Part shown: positions 40,041-49,047 of the stretch, in pieces
Numbering within the stretch: the first letter of the stretch is position 1
Layout: each line of letters opens with the position of its first letter
Source of the DNA: Isosphaera sp.
Lineage (GTDB): Bacteria; Planctomycetota; Phycisphaerae; Phycisphaerales; UBA1924
Length of the DNA stretch: 64,000 bases
Assembly (NCBI GenBank): GCA_013822085.1
Contig: PNJV01000002.1
Location: 62,001 to 126,000 of the forward strand
Direction: 5' to 3'
The notes under the pieces: generated by a model
Told to the model about the DNA's origin: nothing
What the model saw: only the letters and a program-made list of their open reading frames with translations
Database searches by the model: none
Position numbers and translations under genes: made by a program

Positions 40041-40157
40041 GCCCCAGCAGGCGAATTTCTGCGTGGAGCTTTTCGTGCTCCGGCGTCGTTTGGCCGCGAT
40101 GGTTGACAGGGTGTTGTCCCTGATTTGTGAAGAAATATACCTTTCTTTGACCAAACA

Positions 40158-40185
40158 TTGCAAGATGTTCGGAACGTGGTAAGAT
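40158..40185 (+). promoter_or_regulatory. Candidate recA promoter (TTGCAA-16 bp-TAAGAT) with internal GTTCGGAAC palindrome
   Basis: -35-like 40158-40163, -10-like 40180-40185; palindrome 40167-40175; lies in an AT-rich patch upstream of recA. Confidence 0.4.
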
Positions 40186-40349
40186 GGTTCTGTCAGGCTC
40201 GCGTCCGGCATCGCCTCTGACTCGCGCAGGCCCACCGCGGGCCAACGCGGCACACGCCGGGTCCCGGTTGCGCCCGCCGGGCCGCTGCGCGTCGCCCTCG
40301 ACGCTGCACGGCTCCCAGCGGCCCCGCCCGGTCGAGAAAGGCGGTTGAT

Positions 40350-41624
40350 ATGTCTCGTCTGCCATCGTCGTCCAACGGCTCGGGTGCTGGCGCCGGTCGT
40401 GGCCAGCCCGCGGCCTCGGCCAGCGCACCGCTTGAGGTCAAGCTCTCGCCCGCCGCTGAGGCGGCCCTGGCGGCCAAGGGGACCAAGGGCGTCCCGCCCC
40501 AGCCGACGGCCGCCCCCGCCCCGCAGGGGACCGGGCCCGTGCCGGCCAAGGAGCCGAGCAAGGAGAAGCTGGCCACGCTGAGCACCACGGTCTTGCAGAT
40601 CGAGAAGGCCTTCGGCAAGGGCTCGATCATGAAGCTCGACGAGAAGGCGTACCTGGCCGTGCCGGGGATCAGCACCGGGGCGCTCTCGCTGGACCTGGCC
40701 CTGGGCGGCCGGGGCATCCCGCGCGGCCGGATCGTGGAGGTCTTCGGCCCCGAGTCGTCGGGCAAGACGACGCTGGCGCTGACGTGCGCAGCCAACGTGC
40801 AGCGCGACGGGGGCGTGGCGGCGTTCATCGACGCCGAGCACGCGCTGGACCCCTCGTGGGCGCGCAAGCTGGGCGTGAACATCGACTCGCTGCTGGTCTC
40901 GCAGCCGGACTCGGGCGAGCAGGCCCTGGAGATCTGCGAGATGCTGGTGCGCTCCCGGGCCGTGGACCTGATCGTGGTGGACTCGGTGGCGGCCCTGATC
41001 CCGCGGTCGGAGATCGAGGGCGAGATGGGCGACGCGACGGTCGGGGCGCAGGCCCGGCTCATGAGCCAGGCGATGCGCAAGCTCACGGGCGTGATCGCGC
41101 GGTCCAGCTGCACGGTGCTCTTCATCAACCAGATCCGCGAGAAGATCGGCGTGATGTTCGGGAGCCCCGAGACCACCACCGGCGGCCGGGCCCTCAAGTT
41201 CTACTCGTCGGTGCGCATCGACGTGCGCCGCACCGGGGCCATCAAGGAGGGCGACGTCACCGTGGGCAACCGCACGAGGGCGCGCGTGGTCAAGAACAAG
41301 GTCGCCCCGCCGTTCCGCGAGGCCGAGTTCGACATCATGTTCACCGAGGGCATCTCCACCGCCGGGGACCTGCTGGACCTGGCGGTGGACTCCAACGTGA
41401 TCGAGAAGTCCGGGGCGTGGTTCAATTACGGGCAGCTTCGGCTGGGCCAGGGGCGCGAGAACGTCAAGCGGTACCTCAAGGAGAACGGGGAGCTGGCCCT
41501 GGAGGTCCGGCGCAAGGTGCTGGCGGTGCGGCTGGCGGCCCCCGCGCCCGGGTCGGGCGCAGGGGCGGGGGCGGGGGGGGGCAAGGCCGAGGCGTCGGAG
41601 GAGCCCGGCGACGAGAGCGACTGA
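40350..41624 (+). CDS. recA: RecA recombinase with low-complexity N-terminal extension
   Basis: '[63 protein letters not shown]', '[37 protein letters not shown]'. Confidence 0.97.
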   Translation: MSRLPSSSNGSGAGAGRGQPAASASAPLEVKLSPAAEAALAAKGTKGVPPQPTAAPAPQGTGPVPAKEPSKEKLATLSTTVLQIEKAFGKGSIMKLDEKAYLAVPGISTGALSLDLALGGRGIPRGRIVEVFGPESSGKTTLALTCAANVQRDGGVAAFIDAEHALDPSWARKLGVNIDSLLVSQPDSGEQALEICEMLVRSRAVDLIVVDSVAALIPRSEIEGEMGDATVGAQARLMSQAMRKLTGVIARSSCTVLFINQIREKIGVMFGSPETTTGGRALKFYSSVRIDVRRTGAIKEGDVTVGNRTRARVVKNKVAPPFREAEFDIMFTEGISTAGDLLDLAVDSNVIEKSGAWFNYGQLRLGQGRENVKRYLKENGELALEVRRKVLAVRLAAPAPGSGAGAGAGGGKAEASEEPGDESD

Positions 41625-41659
41625 GCTGTGGCGCGGCCGCCAGCGCGTCGCGGCGATGA

Positions 41660-41750
41660 CGGGGCGAGAGGTGGCGGGGGAGTGTGGGAGGTGGCGGGTG
41701 GGGGGTAGGGGGTAGGGGGTGGGGGGTAGGGGTGAGGTGTAGGGGGTGGC
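41660..41750. repeat. Low-complexity G-run tract (GGGGGTAGGGGGT...) in intergenic DNA
   Basis: Direct reading of sequence after the recA stop. Confidence 0.9.
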
Positions 41751-41848
41751 AGCAGCTCCGGCGTGGCGGCGCAGGGGAGGCTGTTGCCCAGAAGGGCCGG
41801 GTCGTTGCCGGTATGCGGGCGCGCGGCTATTGTCTCGCCTCTGCGTTC

Positions 41849-41932
41849 GCGGTCGTGGCGGAATTGGCAGACGCGCTAGATTCAGGTTCTAGTGGGGTAA
41901 AACCCGTGGAGGTTCGACTCCTCTCGACCGCA
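41849..41932 (+). tRNA. tRNA-Leu (anticodon CAG)
   Basis: Acceptor GCGGTCG/CGACCGC, class II variable arm, anticodon loop TTCAGGT, T-arm GGTTCGACTCC. Confidence 0.95.
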
Positions 41933-42100
41933 CTGGGCCCCGGCTGAGAAGCACCGGGGCCCGTTTTCTTTGCGGGCGGGGGGAGCGGGCGCAGCTGCGC
42001 GGGAGCATGGACGGAGCCGGCGCGCCGCGCATCGCCGGATCTGGGGCGGCCGCGGGCCGTGCGTCGGTAGGGCTGGGGCGGCCGCGGGGAGCATCTGGCC

Positions 42101-43060
42101 ATGACCAGGCGCGTACGGATCACCGACGTGTCGCCACGCGACGGCCTCCAGAACGAGCCGACGCCCGTGGCCACCGCCGACAAGGTCCGGCTGGTCCGAG
42201 CGGTGATGGCCGCGGGGGTGGACGAGGTCGAGGTCTCGTCGTTCGTTTCACCTCGATGGGTGCCGCAGCTCGGGGACGCGGCGGAGGTCTTTGCGGCGCT
42301 GGCGCAGGGCGGAGCCGCGGGGGTGGCAGGGGAGGGGGGGGTGGTGCTCTCGGCGCTGGTGCCCAACGAGCGCGGGCTGGAGAGCGCGCTTGAGGTCAAC
42401 CGCCGCGCGGGGTTTGCGTTGATCGGCAAGGTGAGCGTGTTCACGGCGGCGTCGGAGACGTTCGCGCAGAGGAACACCAACGGCAGCATCGCGCAGACGC
42501 TCGAGCGGTTCGTGGGCGTGATCGGCCGGGCCAAGGGGGCGGGGCTGGCCGTGCGCGGGTACGTCTCGTGCGCGATCGCCTGCCCGTACGAGGGCGATAT
42601 CGAGCCCGGCCGCGTGGCCGACGTGTGTGCGCGCCTGGCGCGGCTGGGGGTGGACGAGCTGGACCTCGGGGACACGATCGGCGTTGCCGAGCCGCGCGGG
42701 GTTCTGGCGCTGATCGAGGCGGTCGGGCGGAGTGTGCCGCCGGAGCTGGGCGGCGGGGGGGTCGGGGGGGGCGGTCGGCGGGGGCTGACGCTGCACCTGC
42801 ACGACACGTTCGGCCGGGCGGGGGCGTGCGTGACGGCGGCGTTGTCGGCGGGGGTCCGGTCGTTCGACGGGGCGGTGGGCGGCCTGGGCGGGTGTCCGTA
42901 CGCCTCGGTCGGTGGCCGGCGTGCGCCGGGGAACATCGACACGCGGGCGCTGGTAGCGGCGGTGCGCGCAGCGGGGTACGACACCGGCGTGGACGGGGCG
43001 GGGCTGGCGGCGGCGGCGGCGGTGGCGCAGAGCCTGGGGGTGGGCCATGGTGGTCGGTGA
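42101..43060 (+). CDS. Hydroxymethylglutaryl-CoA lyase
   Basis: 'VRITDVSPRDGLQNEPTPVATADKVRLVRAVMAAGVDEVEVSSFVSPRWVPQLGDA', 'GGLGGCPYASVGGRRAPGNIDT'. Confidence 0.95.
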   Translation: MTRRVRITDVSPRDGLQNEPTPVATADKVRLVRAVMAAGVDEVEVSSFVSPRWVPQLGDAAEVFAALAQGGAAGVAGEGGVVLSALVPNERGLESALEVNRRAGFALIGKVSVFTAASETFAQRNTNGSIAQTLERFVGVIGRAKGAGLAVRGYVSCAIACPYEGDIEPGRVADVCARLARLGVDELDLGDTIGVAEPRGVLALIEAVGRSVPPELGGGGVGGGGRRGLTLHLHDTFGRAGACVTAALSAGVRSFDGAVGGLGGCPYASVGGRRAPGNIDTRALVAAVRAAGYDTGVDGAGLAAAAAVAQSLGVGHGGR

Positions 43061-43787
43061 GCGTCGCGGCGAGGTCGGGGTGGTGCGGCTGGAGCGGCCC
43101 GAGCGGCGCAACGCGCTGACGGAGGGGATGCTCGAAGGGCTCTCGGCGGAGGTGGGCCGGCAGGTCAGCGGCGGGGCGCGGGCGGTGCTCCTGTGCGGGG
43201 CGGGGCCGGTGTTCTGCGCGGGGTTCGACATGGCGGCGGTGCTCGACGAGCCCGCGCGGCTGGGCGGGTTGCTGCGCGGGCTGGCTGGGGTGGTGCGCGG
43301 GCTGAGGCTCAGCCCGGTGCCGGTGGTGATCGCGGCGCACGGGGCGGCCATTGCCGGCGGGTGCGCGCTCCTGTGCGGCGGGGACGTGGTGGTGACGGAG
43401 GCTGGGGCGAGGCTTGGGTACCCGGTGGTGCGGCTGGGGATCTCGCCGGCGGTCACCGGCCCGGGGCTTGGGGCGTCGGCGGGGTGGGGCCCGGCGCGGG
43501 AGCGGCTGCTCGACCCCGGGCTGATCGGCGGCGCCGCGGCGGTGCGGGCGGGGATCGCCCACGAGTGCGCCGCCGACGCGGCGGCGTGCCTGGCGCGCGC
43601 CGGGGCGGTGGCGCAGGAGCTGGCACGCAAGCCGGCCGGCGCGCTCGACGCGACCAAGGCGCTGCTGGCGGAGCTGGACGGGTCCATGGACGAGGGGCGG
43701 GCGCGGCTGGCGCTGGGCGTCTCGCTCGGGCTGGTCGGGGGGGACGAGCAGGCGCGGCTGGTGGCCGCTGCGTGGAGCAAGGCATGA
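43047..43787 (+). CDS. Enoyl-CoA hydratase/isomerase (crotonase) family protein
   Basis: 'VVRLERPERRNALTEGMLEGL', 'GPVFCAGFDMAAVLD', 'IAAHGAAIAGGCALLCGGDVVV'; start overlaps end of HMG-CoA lyase. Confidence 0.9.
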   Translation: MVVGERRGEVGVVRLERPERRNALTEGMLEGLSAEVGRQVSGGARAVLLCGAGPVFCAGFDMAAVLDEPARLGGLLRGLAGVVRGLRLSPVPVVIAAHGAAIAGGCALLCGGDVVVTEAGARLGYPVVRLGISPAVTGPGLGASAGWGPARERLLDPGLIGGAAAVRAGIAHECAADAAACLARAGAVAQELARKPAGALDATKALLAELDGSMDEGRARLALGVSLGLVGGDEQARLVAAAWSKA

Positions 43788-44611
43788 GCGCTCAGAGCGT
43801 GCGGGTGTCCGAGGAGCTGGCGGGGCTCGAGCGTGCCGGGGCGGTGGCGCGGCTGACGCTGCGCCGGCCGGATCGGCGCAACGCGTTGTCGCGCGAGCTG
43901 CTGGCGGCGTTGCACGCGCGCGTGGACGAGCTGGCGGGGTGGTGCGGCGGGGCCGGGACTGGGAGCGGTGGGGGCGCAGCTGGCGGCGGAGGGGCCGATG
44001 GGGGCGTGCTGGCGTGCGTGGTGACGGGCGAGGGGCCGGCGTTCTGTGCGGGCATGGACCTGCGCCAGGCTGTGGGGGACGCCGAGAGTGGGCGTCAGCT
44101 GCTGCGCTCGCTGGCGGAGCTGACGTGGAAGCTGCGCGCGCTCGGGTGCGTGACGGTGGCGGCGGTGCACGGGGCGGCCATCGGCGGCGGGTGCGGGCTG
44201 GTGACGGTCTGCGACGCGGCGGTGACGCACGCGCAGAACACCATGGGGTTCCCGGAGGTGGACATGGGCGTGTGCCCGGCGGTGGTGGCGCCGTGGCTGG
44301 TCCGGCGGATCGGGGCCGGGCGTGCGCGGCGGGTGCTGCTCATGGGGGGTCTGATGCGCGGGCGTGAGGCGTACGAGCTGGGCGTGGTGTCCGAGTGCGT
44401 CGAGACGCCCGAGGGGGTGCTGCCGGCGGCGGAGGCGATCGCGTCGCGGGTGGCGACCGGCGGGCCGCGGGCCCTGCGCGCCACCAAGGGCCTGATGAAC
44501 GAGCTGGACGGCTCGGGGGACCTGGAGCTCTTGCTGCGCGCCGCGGAGGTCTCGGCCCGGGTGCTGGCGAGCCCGGACACGCAGGCGCGGCTGCGCTCGA
44601 AGCTGGTCTGA
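43784..44611 (+). CDS. Enoyl-CoA hydratase (candidate methylglutaconyl-CoA hydratase)
   Basis: 'LTLRRPDRRNALSRELLAAL', 'GPAFCAGMDLRQAV', 'AAVHGAAIGGGCGLVTVCDAAV'; ATGA overlap with previous gene. Confidence 0.9.
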   Translation: MSAQSVRVSEELAGLERAGAVARLTLRRPDRRNALSRELLAALHARVDELAGWCGGAGTGSGGGAAGGGGADGGVLACVVTGEGPAFCAGMDLRQAVGDAESGRQLLRSLAELTWKLRALGCVTVAAVHGAAIGGGCGLVTVCDAAVTHAQNTMGFPEVDMGVCPAVVAPWLVRRIGAGRARRVLLMGGLMRGREAYELGVVSECVETPEGVLPAAEAIASRVATGGPRALRATKGLMNELDGSGDLELLLRAAEVSARVLASPDTQARLRSKLV

Positions 44612-44669
44612 GCCCGCGCGGGGCGGGCGTTGACCAAGGGAGCGGGCGGGGAGGCAGCGGAGGTCGGGC

Positions 44670-45545
44670 ATGAGGCTGTACCGGTACTGGGCGAAGGCGA
44701 GCATGCAGGACGGGCACAAGCTGGGGATGCGGGTGGGCGGTCTGAGCGTGCGGCGCGGTTCGGACATCAGCCCCGAGGACGCCAGAGAGCGGGCCGCTGA
44801 GGCGCTGGTGGCCCTGACGCGGGAGACGCTCAAGAGCCGGGACGGACCGGAGAGTTATCACTATGGGGAGCGCGGCACGCCCGAGCCGATCGTGCGCGAG
44901 TTCGGAGGCACGGGCGGTGAGCGATTGGCAGCGCTGACGGTCAACCGCATGGGGTGCGTGATCCTCAACACGGCGCGGCTGGCGTTCGTGGACGTGGACC
45001 TGTCGAGGGCGCCGGCGCTGAGTTGGCTCAAGCGCGCGTGGACGGGCGGTGGCCGGTCGGCGGGGCGCACGGGCGAGGCGGCGGCGCTGGATCGGCTGCG
45101 GGGGTGGCTCGGCTCGGTCGGCGGGGTGGGCGCGCGGGCGTATCGCACCGCGGCGGGGCTGCGGTACGCGATCGTGTCGCCGGCGATGGACCCGACTGAG
45201 CCGGGGACGCGGGCGATGTTCGCTGAGCTGCGGGCGGACCCGAAGTACGCCTTGCTGTGCGAGCGTCAGCGGTCGTTCCGCGCGCGGCTGACGCCCAAAC
45301 CTTGGCGTATGCGCGATTGGAACCGGGAAGATGTGCCGGCGATGACCGAGCTGCCCGAGGACGGCGGTCTGCCGCGGGAGTATCTCAGATGGCGTCCCGG
45401 GTATGACCGGGCGCGGGCGGGGCACGCGGTGTGCGAGCTGATCGAGCAGCTTGGGCAGCGCGATGCGCCGGACGCGCTGACGGCGGAGCTGCTGGCGCTG
45501 CACGACGCAGAGACCGGGGCGAGCTCGGGCAAGCCGCTGGCCTAA
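44670..45545 (+). CDS. Conserved hypothetical protein with 'NRMGCVILNTARLAFVDVDL ... YRTAAGLRYAI ... CERQRSFRARLTPKPWRM' motifs
   Basis: ATG 44670, collinear with flanking genes; blocks look conserved-motif-like, function unknown. Confidence 0.75.
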   Translation: MRLYRYWAKASMQDGHKLGMRVGGLSVRRGSDISPEDARERAAEALVALTRETLKSRDGPESYHYGERGTPEPIVREFGGTGGERLAALTVNRMGCVILNTARLAFVDVDLSRAPALSWLKRAWTGGGRSAGRTGEAAALDRLRGWLGSVGGVGARAYRTAAGLRYAIVSPAMDPTEPGTRAMFAELRADPKYALLCERQRSFRARLTPKPWRMRDWNREDVPAMTELPEDGGLPREYLRWRPGYDRARAGHAVCELIEQLGQRDAPDALTAELLALHDAETGASSGKPLA

Positions 45546-45635
45546 CTTGTGGCGCAGGTCGGTCGTGCCAGCCGGGCCAGCTGGATCGAGCGGGCCGGTC
45601 GGGGTTGGGGCGCAGGGCCGGGGAAGAGGATCGCT

Positions 45636-46571
45636 ATGTCACAGCCGAGTGCCACGCCGTTTGAGATCCACGCCGACGCGACGGGCCCGCACGCGGGGAT
45701 CGGGGTGATCAGGCTGGACCAGTCGCCGTCGCCGATGGTGGTCTTGGACGCGGGCTTGATCGGGCGGATCGAGGCGACGCTGGCGCCGCTTGTCCAGGGG
45801 GGAGGCGTGGGCGGGCTGCGCGGGCTGGTGGTGGCGTCGGCCTCGCCGCGGGTGTTCATCGCGGGTGCGGACCTCAAGAGCATCCAGGCGCTGAGCGACG
45901 CGGAGCTGGGGGCATACTTGGAGCGCGGGCAGCGCGTGTTCGGGATGCTGAGCGGGCTGCCGGTGGTGACCGCGGCGGCGATCCACGGGGCGGTCCTGGG
46001 GGGCGGGCTGGAGCTTGCGATGCACTGCGACGGGCTGATCGGGTGCCCGTCGGGGTCGGGCAAGCCGTACCCGGTGGGGCTTCCGGAGGCGGGGCTGTCG
46101 ATCTGCCCCGGCTGGGGCGGGACGAACCTGCTGCCGGCGCGGATGGACCCGGCCGAGGCGATCCGCCGGACAGCGGCGGGCAGGCCGATGCAGTACGAGG
46201 AGGCGGTGTCGGCGGGGGTGTTCGACCGCGTGGCTCAGAACGAAGCGGGGCTGATCGAGACGGCCAAGGCGTGGGTGCTCGAACGCGGGCAGGCGGCGGG
46301 GGTGCCGGACCGAGCGAGAGGCGAGCCGAGCCGGTGGATCGGGGCGGCCGGTGTGCGGGAGCGGGTGTCAGCGGCGTTGGACCGGGTGCGCGGCGAGGTC
46401 GGGGCGATGGGGGAGCCGGCGCGCGCGGTGCTCGGGGCGGTGTCGGAGGGGCTGGCGCGCGGCTGGCAGGGGGCGCTGGGCGTGGAGCGGCGGGAGCTCG
46501 TGCGGCTGCGCAGCGAGCCGGCGGGCAGGGCCGCGATCCAGGCGTTCTTTGAGCGCTCGGCCAAGAAGTGA
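45636..46571 (+). CDS. Enoyl-CoA hydratase/isomerase-like protein resembling FadB/FadJ N-terminal region
   Basis: 'GIGVIRLDQSPSPMVVLDAGLIGRI', 'RVFIAGADLKSIQAL', 'AAIHGAVLGGGLELAMHCDGLIG', 'PYPVGLPEAGLSICPGWGGTNLLPAR'. Confidence 0.88.
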   Translation: MSQPSATPFEIHADATGPHAGIGVIRLDQSPSPMVVLDAGLIGRIEATLAPLVQGGGVGGLRGLVVASASPRVFIAGADLKSIQALSDAELGAYLERGQRVFGMLSGLPVVTAAAIHGAVLGGGLELAMHCDGLIGCPSGSGKPYPVGLPEAGLSICPGWGGTNLLPARMDPAEAIRRTAAGRPMQYEEAVSAGVFDRVAQNEAGLIETAKAWVLERGQAAGVPDRARGEPSRWIGAAGVRERVSAALDRVRGEVGAMGEPARAVLGAVSEGLARGWQGALGVERRELVRLRSEPAGRAAIQAFFERSAKK

Positions 46572-46883
46572 GCGGCGCTGGCCTGCGCCGGGCCTGACGC
46601 GAGCTGCGCGGGGGCGAGAGGCACGGCGCGAGATGGGGAGTGGGGGGTGGGGCGTGGTAGAGGATGGGGGCGGGGGAGGGAGGTATCGGGCATACGGGAG
46701 GGGGCTGGGCGGTGTGGGACGCGTGCCGTGTTTTTGGTGTATACAACGAGTAAACATGGCAATTGGGGCGGGACCATGACCCGGTTGGGGTTAGAATTCG
46801 TTCAAACTGGCTGAGCCTTTCATAGGGCCCAGCTGGAGCACGCGGGCGAGCGCTGCGCGGCAGCGGCGCAGCGAGCCCTCTGC

Positions 46884-48908
46884 ATGGAGCGAGCCATGGC
46901 GGACCTGAAGAATCTCAAGGGCATCTCGGAGGCGGACCGCAAGCTGCTCGAGCAGGCCGAGGAATGGCTCGGGGCTGAGCCGACCAAGCTGGGCCCGGTG
47001 AAGAACCTGTTCTGGGGCCGGGTCAAGGAAGATTTTTACTTCCCGTACCCGACGACCGAGGCCCGCGAGCAGGCCGAGTGCGACCAGCTGCTGGCCCGTC
47101 TGGACGAGTACCTCAGGGCGGAGCACCCGTCGGTACTGATCGATCAGGAGCAGCACATCCCCGAGTGGGTGATCGGGCGGCTCTTCGAGCTGGGCGTGCT
47201 CGGGATGACGATCCCGAAGGAGTTCGGCGGTCTTGGGATGGGGATCACGTCGTACAACCGGGTGCTCGAGCGGATCGGCATGTCGTGCGGCTCGACGGCC
47301 GTTGTGGTCTCGGCGCACCAGTCGATCGGGTGCAAGGCGGTGATGCTCTTTGGCACCGACGAGCAGAAGCGGCGTTGGCTGCCCAAGCTGGCGCGGGAGT
47401 GGCTCTCGGCGTTCTGTTTGAGCGAGCCCAACGTGGGCTGCGACGCGGGCGGGCAGGAGACGCGGTGCGAGCTCTCGGCCGACGGGGCGCACTACGTGCT
47501 CAACGGCGAGAAGAAGTGGGCGACCAGCGGCGCGCTGGCCGGGCTCTTTACGGTGATGGCCAAGCAGAAGACCAAGGACGGCAAGGAGCGCGTGACGGCC
47601 CTGGTGTGCCACCCGGGCATGCCCGGCGTGGAGATCTTCCAGAAGAACCGCAGCAAGTGCGGGATCCGCGGCACGTGGCAGGCGCGCATCCGGTTCCACG
47701 ACGTGCGCGTGCCCAGGGACCACCTGCTGGGGCAGGAGGGCAAGGGGCTCAACATCGCGCTCTCGTGCCTCAACTACGGGCGGTGCACGCTCTCGGCGGG
47801 GATGCTCGGGGGGGCGCGCTTCGTGCGCGATCAGGCCATCAAGTGGGCCCAGACGCGCTTCCAGTTCGGCAAGGCCCTGGCCGACAAGGAGCTTGTCAGG
47901 CAGAAGATCGCGCGGATGTGCGCGTACGACTACGCCATCGACGCGGTGCTGTACATGACCACCGGGATGCTCGACCGCAAGGACGAGGACCACCAGGTGG
48001 AGACGGCCCTGTGCAAGGTGGTCTGCTCGGAGCTGGGCTGGCGCGTGGTCAACGACGGCGTCCAGATCATGGGCGGTGAGTCGTACATGACCGAGAACGA
48101 GGTGGAGCGGGTCTTCCGTGACTCGCGCATCAACCTGATCGTCGAGGGCGCCAACGAGGTGATGCAGTCGTACATCTTCGGCTACGGCGGCAAGGCCCTG
48201 GCCGAGCAGATGCTGGGGGTCAAGACGGCCCTGCTCTGGGACGGCGATCAGAGCTTCGGGGCCAACCTGTCGCGCATGATCGGCGGCGCGCTCAACGCGC
48301 GCCTCATGTCCAAGGCCGTGCCGCTGGGGCTCGAGGTCTTCCTGGGCATCCGCCGGCGCCCCAGCCGGATCACGCGCGTGCTGGCCGAGCTGGCCCCGGT
48401 CGGGGAGCGGCTGGCCCGGCAGGCCAGCGAGTTGACGTACCAGTTCAAGGCCATGAGCAAGGCCCTGGACGTGAAGATCCTCGACCGCCAGACGGTGCAG
48501 GCCCGGGTGGCCGACGTGGCCATCTGGCTCCACGCCTGGGCGTGCACGCTGAGCAAGCTCGACGCCGACACCCGCGCCCACCAGGCCAAGGGCAACGGCG
48601 GCGACCCGGAGTTCGAGCGCGACCGTGCCGCGGCGGTGCACTTCTTCGACCTTGCCGAGCGCGAGATCGAGCAGCGCATCCGCGAGCTGTACGTCAACAC
48701 GGACGAGTCGATGCTGGCCGCGGCCGACGCGGCGCTGCGGTACAGCGACCAGCTCCCCAACTCGTCGTTCGTGATCCCGGAGCGATCTCCCATCGCCCGC
48801 GGGACCGGCCGCACGCCCCGGCAGGAGGGCATCACGCAGTTCCCCGGCTACCCGATGGTCACGCAGGAGAACTCGCACGCGGTGGCCACCACCGGCCGCG
48901 GGTACTGA
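46884..48908 (+). CDS. Acyl-CoA dehydrogenase (VLCAD/ACAD9-like, long form)
   Basis: 'ELGVLGMTIPKEFGGLGMGITSYNRVLERIGMSCGSTAVVVSAHQSIGCKAVMLFGTDEQKRRWLPKLA', 'FCLSEPNVGCDAGG', 'VQIMGGESYMTENEVERVFRDSRINLIVEGANEVMQSYI'; true start may be ATG 46896. Confidence 0.94.
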   Translation: MERAMADLKNLKGISEADRKLLEQAEEWLGAEPTKLGPVKNLFWGRVKEDFYFPYPTTEAREQAECDQLLARLDEYLRAEHPSVLIDQEQHIPEWVIGRLFELGVLGMTIPKEFGGLGMGITSYNRVLERIGMSCGSTAVVVSAHQSIGCKAVMLFGTDEQKRRWLPKLAREWLSAFCLSEPNVGCDAGGQETRCELSADGAHYVLNGEKKWATSGALAGLFTVMAKQKTKDGKERVTALVCHPGMPGVEIFQKNRSKCGIRGTWQARIRFHDVRVPRDHLLGQEGKGLNIALSCLNYGRCTLSAGMLGGARFVRDQAIKWAQTRFQFGKALADKELVRQKIARMCAYDYAIDAVLYMTTGMLDRKDEDHQVETALCKVVCSELGWRVVNDGVQIMGGESYMTENEVERVFRDSRINLIVEGANEVMQSYIFGYGGKALAEQMLGVKTALLWDGDQSFGANLSRMIGGALNARLMSKAVPLGLEVFLGIRRRPSRITRVLAELAPVGERLARQASELTYQFKAMSKALDVKILDRQTVQARVADVAIWLHAWACTLSKLDADTRAHQAKGNGGDPEFERDRAAAVHFFDLAEREIEQRIRELYVNTDESMLAAADAALRYSDQLPNSSFVIPERSPIARGTGRTPRQEGITQFPGYPMVTQENSHAVATTGRGY

Positions 48909-49047
48909 GCCCGGGCCAGCGGCGAGATCGGTGCGGAGCGGTCGCTCGGGCGGGTGTGCTCAGTGGGGCAGGCGGGGGGCGGTGAGGATGCCGGCGTGGG
49001 GCGGTGATCGCGGCGGGCGGGGGCCCGCAGCGGACGGAGGCCAAGCG

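Noticed and set aside
46791-48878. 695-aa minus-strand ORF antisense to acyl-CoA dehydrogenase
   Set aside because: Composition is Arg/Leu/Val/Gly-rich without motifs; the plus strand encodes a clear enzyme. Long antisense ORFs are expected at this GC content.
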